Positions 35,007 through 43,561 of a DNA stretch of 64,000 bases are shown one piece after another (within the stretch, counting starts at the first letter, position 1; each line of letters opens with the position of its first letter). The position numbers and the translations under genes were made by a program. The stretch is from Acidimicrobiia bacterium (GTDB lineage Bacteria; Actinomycetota; Acidimicrobiia; Spongiisociales; UBA5794). The notes beneath the pieces were generated by a model. That model did not search any database, was not told where the DNA came from, and worked only from the letters and a program-made list of their open reading frames with translations. The stretch is from positions 372,001 through 436,000 of the forward strand of contig JAWKJB010000001.1 of the NCBI GenBank assembly GCA_041393965.1. The letters are read 5' to 3'.

Positions 35007-36068
35007 TTGGACAGGACGAGACCGACCGACGAACCCGGGCTGCTTGTCTCGATTCTGGGGACGGCGGAGACGGGTGTGTCGTTCGACGACCCGCGGTCCA
35101 TCCCGGAAATGGTGCTGTCCGTGGTCGAGGACGCCCTCGATGATGCCGATTTGGAGTGGCACGACATCGATGCCGTCGTGACCGCATCGGTCGACCTCTT
35201 CGACGGGCTGACGGCATCATCGATCGCGGTGACGGAGGTGGTCGGGGCGGTCATGAAGCCCGAGACGCGGATCGCCGCGGACGGCCTTGCAGCCGCCATC
35301 CACGCAGCGCACCAGATCGCCGCTGGCGCCTACGATCGGATTCTCGTCGTTGCCCACGGCAAGGCGTCGATGGCGCCGTACTGGGACCTCACCGCTTGGG
35401 CCATGGATCCGATCTTCCTTCAGCCGCTCCAGGTCGATTTCCTCACGATGGCAGGCCTCCAGGCATCGTCACTCGCCCACTCCGACGAGACCGCTGTTTC
35501 CCGCTGGGCGACCATCGTCGAGCAGCGACGGTCGGCCGCCCCGCGCGGGATCGCGGGTCCCGTCAGCGCGGCCGAGGTGATGGCATCACCCGTCGTTGCG
35601 TCACCGCTGCGTGCCGAAATGGGCGCGCCGGTCGGCGACGGCGCCTGTGCGGTGATTCTCGGCTCGGCGCCGGGTGGAACCGTGATGGTCACCGCAACGG
35701 GTCACGACCTCGAGCCCCATCATCCCGGTGCACGGGATCTCCGCAGGTGGACCGGACTGCAAAGGGCCTGTCGCCGGGCCTACATGGCGGCAGGGATCGT
35801 CTCACCGGGGTTCGCCGCAGTCGAACCCTCGTGCTTGTTCCCCCACGAGGAGGAACTCTTCGTTGCTGCAACCGGCATCGGCGCGGAGACGAATCACTCG
35901 GTTGACGGAGGACTGTTCTCTGGAACCGCCCCTGCCATCTCAGGTCTGAGCAGGCTCATCCGGGTGGCACACACCCTCAACGGCCATCGTGGTGAACGGG
36001 GGCTCGCTCACGGCACCTGGGGTCCGGCCGGACAGGGCCAGGCAGTCGCGATCGTGGAGGCCCGATGA
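35007..36068 (+). CDS. thiolase-like protein without catalytic Cys (subunit 1)
   Basis: 353 residues from TTG at 35007, preceded by GAGGAA at good spacing. The thiolase fold is recognisable from WHDIDAVVTASVDLFDG and GAYDRILVVAHGKAS. The nucleophile loop, normally CaSG, reads AADGLAAA, and no GHP or CxG active-site motifs remain at the C-terminus. It is probably a non-thiolytic member resembling the thiolase-like partners of DUF35 proteins. It is the first gene of a nine-gene operon and overlaps the next gene by 4 nt. Confidence 0.75.
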   Translation: MDRTRPTDEPGLLVSILGTAETGVSFDDPRSIPEMVLSVVEDALDDADLEWHDIDAVVTASVDLFDGLTASSIAVTEVVGAVMKPETRIAADGLAAAIHAAHQIAAGAYDRILVVAHGKASMAPYWDLTAWAMDPIFLQPLQVDFLTMAGLQASSLAHSDETAVSRWATIVEQRRSAAPRGIAGPVSAAEVMASPVVASPLRAEMGAPVGDGACAVILGSAPGGTVMVTATGHDLEPHHPGARDLRRWTGLQRACRRAYMAAGIVSPGFAAVEPSCLFPHEEELFVAATGIGAETNHSVDGGLFSGTAPAISGLSRLIRVAHTLNGHRGERGLAHGTWGPAGQGQAVAIVEAR

Positions 36069-37222
36069 ACCCCGTTGCGATCATCGGTACCGGCCAGACG
36101 AACCACGCGAAGGACCGAAGTGATGTCTCACAGCCCGAGCTCGTACGAGAAGCGGTTGATGCCGCACTCGCCGATGCAGAGCTTCGACCCGCTGACATCG
36201 ACGCGGTCGTCATCTCGAACATGGAGATGTTCGAGGGACGCGCCTTTCCTGAACTCTGGGTCGCTGCAGGAGCCTACGGGGATCGCAAGCCCGTCATGAA
36301 GGTCGCGACCGGCGGGACCTCGGGTACCAGCGCATGCATCGCCGGGTTTCACCAGGCGGCGTCCGGCATGTTCGGGACGGTTCTCGTCGTCGGATTCGAA
36401 AAGCACTCGGAGGGACACACCCAGACCGGCATGGCACTCGTCGATCCGTTCTGGGACCGTTCCGTTGCTTCCGGTGCACTCGGGAACTTCGCCTTGTCGA
36501 TATCTCAGTACATGGTCGAACGAGGCGTCAACGAGGAGCATGCCGCACAGGTAGCCGTGAAGGCACGACGCAACGCAGCGAACAACCCGTACGCCCACCT
36601 CCAGATGCCCGATCTCACCGTGGACGAGGTGCTGTCGTCGCGCATGCTCGCCGAACCCCTCCGGCTGCTCGACATGTGTCCACAGTCCGACGGAGCAGCG
36701 GCCATCGTCGTTGCCTCTGGCGACACGGCGCGGGTCCGTGGCAAGGCGACAGCCTGGGTCCACGGGGCGGCAACCCGCCACGATCAGCCCTACCTCGGCG
36801 ACCTCGACCGTCGGCTGGTCACGACGCGGGCCCTGCGAAGCGCGGCGGCATCCGCATACGCGCAAGCAGGCATCACCAAGCCCATCGCGGATTTCGATGT
36901 CGCAGAGATCTACGAACCCGCAACCTATGCCGAGCTGGCCTGGTACGAGGCGCTCGGTCTATGCGAGGACGGCGAGGCTGGCCGCCTGATCGCTGACGGA
37001 ACGACTCAAATGGATGGCTCGTTGCCGGTCAATCCCTCAGGCGGCGTCCTATCCACGAACCCGGTCGGGGCGTCCGGTGTCATCCGAGTTGCGGAAGCCT
37101 CGGCACAACTCCACGGCCGGGCCGGATCGAGACAGGTCGAGGGTGCGCGAACCGCCCTCGTCACCGGGTACGGGGTCTACGCGTGGAGCGATGTCATCGT
37201 GCTGCGAACGGAGATGCCGTGA
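36065..37222 (+). CDS. thiolase-like protein, Ltp2/SCP-x type (subunit 2)
   Basis: 385 residues. It opens VAIIGTGQTNHAK, typical of lipid-transfer/thiolase proteins, then GGTSGTSACIAGFHQAASG and VVGFEKHSEG. The usual catalytic Cys position is occupied by GGTSG, and the C-terminal GHPxGxxG is STNPVGASG, so the thiolase Cys and His are both changed. In steroid side-chain degradation a similar protein (Ltp2) with a DUF35 partner acts as a retro-aldolase on an acyl-CoA. That role is a reasonable analogy here, not a demonstrated one. Confidence 0.82.
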   Translation: MNPVAIIGTGQTNHAKDRSDVSQPELVREAVDAALADAELRPADIDAVVISNMEMFEGRAFPELWVAAGAYGDRKPVMKVATGGTSGTSACIAGFHQAASGMFGTVLVVGFEKHSEGHTQTGMALVDPFWDRSVASGALGNFALSISQYMVERGVNEEHAAQVAVKARRNAANNPYAHLQMPDLTVDEVLSSRMLAEPLRLLDMCPQSDGAAAIVVASGDTARVRGKATAWVHGAATRHDQPYLGDLDRRLVTTRALRSAAASAYAQAGITKPIADFDVAEIYEPATYAELAWYEALGLCEDGEAGRLIADGTTQMDGSLPVNPSGGVLSTNPVGASGVIRVAEASAQLHGRAGSRQVEGARTALVTGYGVYAWSDVIVLRTEMP

Positions 37223-37683
37223 AGGCCAGCCAACCGGAGTTCATCAGCACCACGCTGGAGCTCGACACAACCTGGCGATATGCATCGGGGGCACCGATGG
37301 AACGCTTCCTCGAGGGCCTCACGCAGAAGCGCATCGAAGCAACACGCTGCCCGGAGTGCGGCTGCCGCTACCTGCCACCTCGGCCGTTCTGTGGGCGATG
37401 CCTTGTCCGGATGCACGAGTGGGTCCCGGTCGACGACACCGGGACGCTGGTCGCATGGACCGTCGTTCATGTCCCGATCATCGACGGCCGAACGGGGGAG
37501 CCGCGCCCATCCCCATACGGAATGGGTCTCATCCAACTCGACGGTTCCGACACGGCCCTCAACCACTACATGGCAACCGCCGATCCCGAGCTCCTCACGA
37601 TCGGCGCAACGGTGCGAGCGGTGTGGCGTGAGGAGCTCCTCGGAGCGATGGACGACATCATCCACTTCGAGGTGCTGCGATGA
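37219..37683 (+). CDS. DUF35 / Zn-ribbon OB-fold protein (A)
   Basis: 154 residues from GTG at 37219, with GTGA overlapping the previous stop. An N-terminal helix precedes a zinc ribbon, CPECGCRYLPPRPFCGRC (four Cys), and an OB-fold beta region (GTLVAWTVVHVPI). DUF35 proteins bind acyl-CoA and form obligate complexes with thiolase-like subunits. This one is long enough (154) to contain both the rubredoxin-like and OB parts. Confidence 0.88.
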   Translation: MKASQPEFISTTLELDTTWRYASGAPMERFLEGLTQKRIEATRCPECGCRYLPPRPFCGRCLVRMHEWVPVDDTGTLVAWTVVHVPIIDGRTGEPRPSPYGMGLIQLDGSDTALNHYMATADPELLTIGATVRAVWREELLGAMDDIIHFEVLR

Positions 37684-38087
37684 TCTTCGAGAGCACGATC
37701 AAGCTCCCCTTCTCGTATGCCGCGGGCGGTATCAGCTCACGGTTCCTCGTCTCCCTGCGGGACGAGCGGGCCATTCTCGGTGCTCGATGCACGGGCTGTT
37801 CGACCGTCACCGCTCCGGCTCTTCCGTTCTGCCCCGCATGCGGCCGCGCCACCGAAGAGGTGGTCGGGATCGGCCCGGGTGGGACGCTCGAGGCTTGGAC
37901 CGAACAGCCCACGAAGGGTGTGTTCGGTCTCATTCACCTCGACGGCGCCGATACACCCCTCGTCCACCGGTTGATCGGGCAGACCGACTGGGATTCAGTC
38001 AGTCGCGTCATTGCGGTCTTCGCTGAACACCGCGATGCAAGGATCACCGACATCGAGGGATTCATCGCACTAGGAGTCGATTCATGA
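37680..38087 (+). CDS. DUF35 / Zn-ribbon OB-fold protein (B)
   Basis: 135 residues with zinc-ribbon cysteines CTGCSTVTAPALPFCPAC and an OB-fold half ending VFAEHRDARITDIEGF. It is a second, divergent DUF35 gene directly after the first (4-nt overlap), matching the pair of thiolase-like genes, so two heteromeric complexes or one alpha2-beta2-type assembly are possible. Confidence 0.85.
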   Translation: MIFESTIKLPFSYAAGGISSRFLVSLRDERAILGARCTGCSTVTAPALPFCPACGRATEEVVGIGPGGTLEAWTEQPTKGVFGLIHLDGADTPLVHRLIGQTDWDSVSRVIAVFAEHRDARITDIEGFIALGVDS

Positions 38088-38875
38088 GCATCGGCGTCAC
38101 CAGGCAGGATCATGTCATCACCGTGACGATCGACCATCAGCAGGCGCGCAACGCCATCACCCTCGCCATGACCGAGACGCTCATCGGAGTGTGGGAGGAC
38201 TTCGCCGACGACCCGGAGTTGCGAGTTGCCGTCCTCACGGGGGCCGGAAGCAAGGCGTTCTCCGCCGGTGCGGACCTGACAGAAGTGGGGTCTTGGTACG
38301 CGTCGATGTCCCCTGACGAGCGACGGCAGCACGCCGAGACCCAGCCCGGTCTCGGGGGGATCACGCGCAACCTCGACCCTGGGAAACCGATCATCGCAGC
38401 GATCAATGGCGCATGTCTCGCAGGAGGCCTTGAGCTGGCACTCGCGTGCGACATCCGGATCGCTGCCGACCATGCCACCTTCGGGCTTCCCGAAGTGAAA
38501 TGGGGTCTCATCCCGGGTGCCGGAGCGACCCAGCGTCTTCCCGCCATGGTCTCGAGCGCCACGGCGATGGAGATGCTGCTCACCGGCGATGTCATCGATG
38601 CCGAACGAGCCCTGCGTTCGGGGCTCGTGAGTGCCGTCTTCCCCGGGCGGGATCTGATGAGTGCGGCGTACGACATCGCGACGAGAATCGCACGCAACGC
38701 GCCCCTCGCCGTTCGAGCCGTTCGCCGAGCGGCCAGACAGGGACGCCATCTTCCACTCGATGAAGGTCTCCGTCTCGAACAGCAGATCGCCGAACCCCTT
38801 CGCAGCACCGGAGATGTCAAAGAGGGCCTCGAGGCCTTTCGTGAGAAACGAACACCCGAGTTCAAAGGACGATGA
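38084..38875 (+). CDS. enoyl-CoA hydratase/isomerase family protein
   Basis: 263-residue crotonase-fold enzyme. An oxyanion-hole segment (AGSKAFSAGADLTEVGS) and a second one (NGACLAGGLELALACDIRIAA, with FGLPEVKWGLIPGAGATQRL) are intact, including the GAGGTQRL-like glutamate region (Glu in LPEVKWGL). It hydrates or isomerises an enoyl-CoA, or acts in C-C cleavage. It overlaps both neighbours by 4 nt. Confidence 0.92.
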   Translation: MSIGVTRQDHVITVTIDHQQARNAITLAMTETLIGVWEDFADDPELRVAVLTGAGSKAFSAGADLTEVGSWYASMSPDERRQHAETQPGLGGITRNLDPGKPIIAAINGACLAGGLELALACDIRIAADHATFGLPEVKWGLIPGAGATQRLPAMVSSATAMEMLLTGDVIDAERALRSGLVSAVFPGRDLMSAAYDIATRIARNAPLAVRAVRRAARQGRHLPLDEGLRLEQQIAEPLRSTGDVKEGLEAFREKRTPEFKGR

Positions 38876-39666
38876 AGATGCACCGGACAACCACCATCAC
38901 CTGTACGAACGAAGGTCGGGTGCGCCGGATCACGCTCAACCGGCCCGAAGTGCTCAACGCTCTCAACGGCGCCATGCTCACCGAACTCAGAGAGGCCGTT
39001 GCCGAGGCTGCGAAAGATCCCGCAACAGGTGTCGTGCTGATCGACTCGGCCGCCGAAACGGCCTTCTGCTCCGGGATCGATGTCGCCTATGTGAAGGACC
39101 TAGCCGGTTTCGGTGTTCGTGAGATCGGAAGGGAACTCCATCGGACCTTCCTTGCCATGCGAACCGAGGAGATTCCCATTGTCTGCGCAATCGACGGCCT
39201 GTGTCTCGGAGCCGGCCTCGAACTTGCCGTCTCGTGCGACTTCATGATTGCCACCGATCGGTCCACCTTCGGGCTTCCGAACATCCATCGTGGGATACCC
39301 GCCATCGTCGAGGCAGCCATTCTCCCGATGGCGGTCGGGATCCAAGGCGCTCGCGAGATGGCATATCTCGGTGATTTCTGGGACGCCGCGAAGGCAGAGC
39401 GCAGGGGTCTCCTGTATGCGGCCGTTCCACCGGGCGAGTTCGAAGATGAGGTTCAGTCGCTCGTCGGTCGGCTTGCAACGAAACCTGCCGCGGCCCTTGG
39501 GACCCAAAAGGAGATCATCCACAAATGGATGACCACCGATCTCGAGTCGGCCATCGACTTTTCGATCAACACGGTGGTCCTCAACTGGCTGACACGGGAC
39601 CAGAAGGAAGGGATGGCGTCCTTCCTCGAGAAGCGAGAGGCCGAGTTCGAAGGAGGACAACGATGA
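38872..39666 (+). CDS. enoyl-CoA hydratase/isomerase family protein, diverged
   Basis: 264 residues of the crotonase fold: RITLNRPEVLNALNGAM at the N-terminus, SAAETAFCSGIDVAYVKD for the first oxyanion strand and DGLCLGAGLELAVSCDF for the second. The region after that (FGLPNIHRGIPAIVEAAILPM) lacks the usual glutamates at the catalytic positions (LPNIHRGI instead of LPEVxxGl), so activity may be isomerase-like or altered. Both ends overlap neighbours by 4 nt. Confidence 0.88.
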   Translation: MKMHRTTTITCTNEGRVRRITLNRPEVLNALNGAMLTELREAVAEAAKDPATGVVLIDSAAETAFCSGIDVAYVKDLAGFGVREIGRELHRTFLAMRTEEIPIVCAIDGLCLGAGLELAVSCDFMIATDRSTFGLPNIHRGIPAIVEAAILPMAVGIQGAREMAYLGDFWDAAKAERRGLLYAAVPPGEFEDEVQSLVGRLATKPAAALGTQKEIIHKWMTTDLESAIDFSINTVVLNWLTRDQKEGMASFLEKREAEFEGGQR

Positions 39667-40538
39667 ACCGGGTCGTCGTGACCTGTGCCCTCACGGGGGC
39701 ACAGCAAGGCAAGGAGGCCAATCCGAACCTACCGGAGCAGCCGGACGAGATCATTGCGCAAGGTGTCGAAGCGTGGAATGCAGGGGCGGCCATCCTCCAC
39801 ATTCATGCAAGGGACCGCAACGGCAAGGCCACCGCCGATGTCGAGGTGTTTCGGACGATCGTCGAAGGCATCAAAGCAGCGGGATGCGATGCGGTCATCA
39901 ACCTCACCACCGGAGGAGCAGTTGCCGGTCTTCCTCTCGAGGAGCGTGTTGCGGTCGTACCAGCCCTCGCTCCCGAGATCGCGTCGTACAGCGTCGGCGG
40001 TGGAGCGCTCCTCGGTCGGTACGACAGTCGTACCGATCGATGGGTCAACGACCGCTGGGTTCCGCTGTTCTCCTCCCACGGTGAACTCGAGCGTGTGGCT
40101 CGCATCTTCCAACAGCACGGGACACGGCCCGAGCTCGAGGTGTATCACGCCGGAATGATGAACAATGTGCACGACCTCGACCGGATCGGCGCGCTCGATC
40201 ACCCCATGCTTGTGAACTTCGTGACCGGGATCCCTGGCGAGATCACTTCGTCGAGGGTGAAGGACCTCGTCTTCCTCGTCGATCAGCTCCCGGACGACGC
40301 CGTATGGCAAGTCACCTCGATCGGTGCACGCAACCATTTCCGTATGATCGGCGCCGTGCTCGCCATGGGTGGGCAGGTCCGGGTGGGAATGGAGGACAAT
40401 GTGTACATCGACCATGGCGAACTCGCACGATCAAATGGCCAGATCGTCGAGCGGGCGGTTCGGATCATCCACGAGGTGGGGTTCGAGGCGGCGACTCCTG
40501 ATGAAGCCAGGGAGTTGCTTTCGCTGCGGGGGGCGTAG
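39663..40538 (+). CDS. beta-keto acid cleavage enzyme (BKACE/Kce family, DUF849)
   Basis: 291-residue TIM-barrel enzyme. HIHARD (metal-binding His pair), NLTTGG, EVYHAGMMNN and VGMEDNVYIDHGELA are the BKACE signatures. Family members react a beta-keto acid with acetyl-CoA to give acetoacetate and a new acyl-CoA. The founding member Kce acts on 3-keto-5-aminohexanoate in lysine fermentation. Placement after two thiolase-like and two hydratase genes suggests it finishes degradation of a beta-keto acid. Which acid is not evident. Confidence 0.9.
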   Translation: MNRVVVTCALTGAQQGKEANPNLPEQPDEIIAQGVEAWNAGAAILHIHARDRNGKATADVEVFRTIVEGIKAAGCDAVINLTTGGAVAGLPLEERVAVVPALAPEIASYSVGGGALLGRYDSRTDRWVNDRWVPLFSSHGELERVARIFQQHGTRPELEVYHAGMMNNVHDLDRIGALDHPMLVNFVTGIPGEITSSRVKDLVFLVDQLPDDAVWQVTSIGARNHFRMIGAVLAMGGQVRVGMEDNVYIDHGELARSNGQIVERAVRIIHEVGFEAATPDEARELLSLRGA

Positions 40539-40540
40539 CG

Positions 40541-41167
40541 ATGGGCACCGCAGAGCGCCGTGCGCGCGAACGCGAAGCGCGCCGGCGGGCAATACTCGAC
40601 GCGACCAGGGAGCTGGTCAGAGAGCACGGTTTCAACGGAACCACAACGCGTCAGATCGCCGAACTCTGCGAACTGTCAGAAGCAACCCTGTTCTTCTACT
40701 TCTCGAGCAAGGACGAGATCCTGATCTCGCTGCTTGAGGAGGCGTGCCAATACTGGGCAGACGGACTTGCGTCGCTGCTCTCGACGGACGGAGACTCCCA
40801 ACAGAAGCTCGCCGATGTCTGGAGCTTCTTCGGGGATGTTCAGCGTGAACACCCCGAGTATGTCCATGTCTCGACCTACCTCGCCCAGCCACAATCGACG
40901 ACTTCCGTCGATGCCGATGTCATGGCGAACCTCAAGAAGCTGACCGGGGAGAACTTCCTGCGTCTCGCAGACCTCATGGCAGAACTCGACGGAGTGGCGA
41001 ACCCGCGCCTCGCCGCAGATGTCCTGTGGTCGACCTTCCTCGGGCTGATGGTCCTCCGCCAGAGCCGCACAAACCTCGGAGCGCCAGAGCACCCGACGCC
41101 GGCAGGCCTCGTCGCCGCTCTTGGGCTGCTTGAGAAAGGACTCTCCCCTCCGGGGACATCGCAATGA
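40541..41167 (+). CDS. TetR-family transcriptional regulator
   Basis: 208 residues. A TetR HTH near the N-terminus (AILDATRELVREHGFNGTTTRQIAELCELSEATLFFYFSSKDEI read in pieces) is followed by a helical ligand domain. It is embedded within the operon (2-nt gap upstream, 4-nt overlap downstream), so it is probably autoregulatory. A likely operator is the TGAGTA-T-TACTCA palindrome at 34963-34975 at the head of the operon. The ligand may be an acyl-CoA, as for many TetR proteins in such clusters. Confidence 0.9.
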   Translation: MGTAERRAREREARRRAILDATRELVREHGFNGTTTRQIAELCELSEATLFFYFSSKDEILISLLEEACQYWADGLASLLSTDGDSQQKLADVWSFFGDVQREHPEYVHVSTYLAQPQSTTSVDADVMANLKKLTGENFLRLADLMAELDGVANPRLAADVLWSTFLGLMVLRQSRTNLGAPEHPTPAGLVAALGLLEKGLSPPGTSQ

Positions 41168-42360
41168 CCGAGCAGGATCGGATGCTCCTCGCCGGAATCC
41201 GGGTACTCGACTTCGGTCGCTACATCGCCGGACCGTACTGTGCGTGTTTGCTCGCCGATCTCGGCGCCGATGTGATTCGAGTCGAGAAGATTGCGGGCAG
41301 CGAGGATCGGCTGCTCATCCCGGTCGCCCACAACGACGGAGGGGCGATGTTCCTCCAGTCGAACCGCAACAAACGGAGCCTGACACTCGATCCGACGAAT
41401 CCCGACGGGGCCCGGATTGTGAGGGATCTCGTGTCGGAAGCGGATGTTGTCGTCGCGAATGCTCCCCGCCAGATCCTTGCCCGGATGGGAATCGACTACG
41501 AGTCACTGGCGCAGATCAATCCCCACATCATCTTGACAACAATCGACGCATACGACGAGCCGGGACCGTGGAGCGACCGACTCGGCTTCGATGGTGTCGG
41601 TCAGGCAATCTGCGGGTCTGCTTTTCTTTCAGGTGACCCTGATCTCCCCTCGAAGTCCTATGTGCCGTGGGTCGACTTCCTTGCAGCCACCATCGCGGCG
41701 TTCGGAACCATGGCGGCACTTGCCGAGCGCGAACGAACCGGTCGCGGCCAGCATGTACACAGCTCCCTCCTGGCATCTGCGCTGACCGTGGCCAACTCGG
41801 CGCTGATTGAGCAGTCGGTCATCGGTCCGAATCGGGTGGCCACGCAGAACCGATCACAGGTCGCGGCGCCAGCCGACATATTTCGAACCACCGACGGATG
41901 GGTCATCGTTCAGGTGGTGGGCGATCAGCTCTTCCGACGATGGGTCGGGCTCATGGGTGAGGAGCAGTGGCTCACCGATAGTCGTTTCGCGAGCGATCAG
42001 TCTCGCGGTGACCACCGCGACACCCTCTGCCAAGCCATGGCCGCCTGGTGTAGCGTTCGTTCCACCGCTACCGCTCTTGACGAGCTCGCTGCGGTCGGGA
42101 TCCCGGCCGGGCCTGTCTATTCACCCCAGCAGGTGCTCGACGATCCGCATATTCGGGCGACCGGGCTGCTCAAACCAACACCATACCCGGAAACCCCTTC
42201 ACCCCCTCCGCTCGTCGACACGCCCGTCTCGTTCAGTGTCACGGCCGCCGGCATCCATCACCGTCCACCGCGGCTCGGCGAACACACCGACCAGATCCTC
42301 TCTGAACTCGGGTACACGACCACGGCCATCGCTCGACTCCGGGACGAAGCCGTCATCTGA
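41164..42360 (+). CDS. class III CoA-transferase (CaiB/BaiF family)
   Basis: 398 residues. The N-terminal GRYIAGPYCACLLADLGADVIRVEK and the later HIRATGLLKP match the CaiB/BaiF fold. The catalytic aspartate region lies near residue 165-170 (LPSKSYVPWVDFLAATIAAF). It moves CoA between acyl-CoA and a free acid and is the last gene of the nine-gene operon. It probably activates the pathway substrate with CoA from a downstream product. Confidence 0.9.
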   Translation: MTEQDRMLLAGIRVLDFGRYIAGPYCACLLADLGADVIRVEKIAGSEDRLLIPVAHNDGGAMFLQSNRNKRSLTLDPTNPDGARIVRDLVSEADVVVANAPRQILARMGIDYESLAQINPHIILTTIDAYDEPGPWSDRLGFDGVGQAICGSAFLSGDPDLPSKSYVPWVDFLAATIAAFGTMAALAERERTGRGQHVHSSLLASALTVANSALIEQSVIGPNRVATQNRSQVAAPADIFRTTDGWVIVQVVGDQLFRRWVGLMGEEQWLTDSRFASDQSRGDHRDTLCQAMAAWCSVRSTATALDELAAVGIPAGPVYSPQQVLDDPHIRATGLLKPTPYPETPSPPPLVDTPVSFSVTAAGIHHRPPRLGEHTDQILSELGYTTTAIARLRDEAVI

Positions 42361-42403
42361 CTTCGGGAAGGACAGTCCGAACTCGTCGGCACCAATGCCG
42401 TTG

Positions 42404-43561
42404 TCAGTACGAGGTCGGCAACCCGAGGGAGTGTTGGGCGATGTGGTTGAGGATCATCTCCCTGCTCACCGGCACCGTCCGGAGTGATCGAACCACGAAC
42501 CAGAGATCTGCGAGACCGATCTCGGAGGTGAACCCGCTCCCGCCGTGGGTCTGGATGGCCCGATCGAGGGCGAGTTCCGCGGCATCTGCCGATGCGAGCT
42601 TCGCGATGTTGACGGCTTCGGCGGCATCCTCGTCGGCGTCGTAGAGTGCCGCAGCGTGTTGGGTCGCGAGCCGAGCCAGTTGGAGCCCAGCGTGCGCCTC
42701 GGCAAGGGGATGGGCAATGCCTTGGTGGGCACCGATCGGAGTGCGCCACACGGTTCGCTCTCGTGCGTACTCGACTGCCTTGCCGATGGCATAGCGTCCG
42801 ATTCCGTTTGCGGTTGCCGCCGCTGCAATCCGCTCCGGATTCAGACCGGTGAACAACACGCGAAGACCCGCACCAACGGTCCCGACCATCGAGTCGGCCG
42901 GGACCGCAACATCGTCGAAGAAGAGCGTGTATTGCCGTTCGGGGGTGATGAGCTCCATCGCGATCTCTTGGCGTTCGAGTCCTTCGGCATCGGTTGGGAC
43001 GATGAACAACGAGAGCCGATCACGCGCGTTCGAATCGCCTCCAGGCTCGGTCGTCTTGGCGACAACGAGAATGGCGTCGGCGTCATCGACGCCCGTGATG
43101 AAGGTCTTCGCTCCCGTGAGCCGCCATGTGTCACCGTCGCGGGTGGCCATGGTCGAGATCTCGTACGAATTGGAGCCTGCATCAGCTTCGGTGATCGCAA
43201 AGGCCATCCGCTTCGTGCCATCACCGATTCCGGTGAGCCATTCGTCCTGCTGGGCCGCGGTCCCGTGTCGCGCAAGGATGGATCCACAAATCGCCGGTGA
43301 GACGATGAGCATCAGGAGAGGGCAACCACGGGCGGCCAGCTCTTCGATGACGATGGCCAACTCGGTCATACCCATCCCTCCCCCGCCGAAGCGTTCAGGA
43401 ATGTTCACTCCGACGAAGCCTGCCTTGGCAGCGGCGTCCCACAGCTCATCGACATGCCCGTTGCCGCGGGCCCGCTGCGCGAAGTACTCGTGCCCGAAGT
43501 CGTCGGCGATCTCCCCAACTGTTCGACGAATCATGGCGTGTTCGGGTGAATCGGTGATCAT
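42404..43561 (-). CDS. acyl-CoA dehydrogenase (third of the operon)
   Basis: 385 residues with the ACAD N-terminal helical, beta and C-terminal helical domains. Landmarks are AFAITEADAGSNS (FAD/substrate), TGAKTFITGVDDAD and a C-terminal IQTHGGSGF. The ATG at 43561 shares one base with the preceding stop (TGATG). The family forms a 2,3-double bond in acyl-CoA with electron transfer to ETF. The usual C-terminal catalytic Glu position (GxGxxE...Q-R) reads SGFTSEIGLADLWF, so the base may be the Glu there or absent. Confidence 0.9.
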   Translation of the reverse strand: MITDSPEHAMIRRTVGEIADDFGHEYFAQRARGNGHVDELWDAAAKAGFVGVNIPERFGGGGMGMTELAIVIEELAARGCPLLMLIVSPAICGSILARHGTAAQQDEWLTGIGDGTKRMAFAITEADAGSNSYEISTMATRDGDTWRLTGAKTFITGVDDADAILVVAKTTEPGGDSNARDRLSLFIVPTDAEGLERQEIAMELITPERQYTLFFDDVAVPADSMVGTVGAGLRVLFTGLNPERIAAAATANGIGRYAIGKAVEYARERTVWRTPIGAHQGIAHPLAEAHAGLQLARLATQHAAALYDADEDAAEAVNIAKLASADAAELALDRAIQTHGGSGFTSEIGLADLWFVVRSLRTVPVSREMILNHIAQHSLGLPTSY

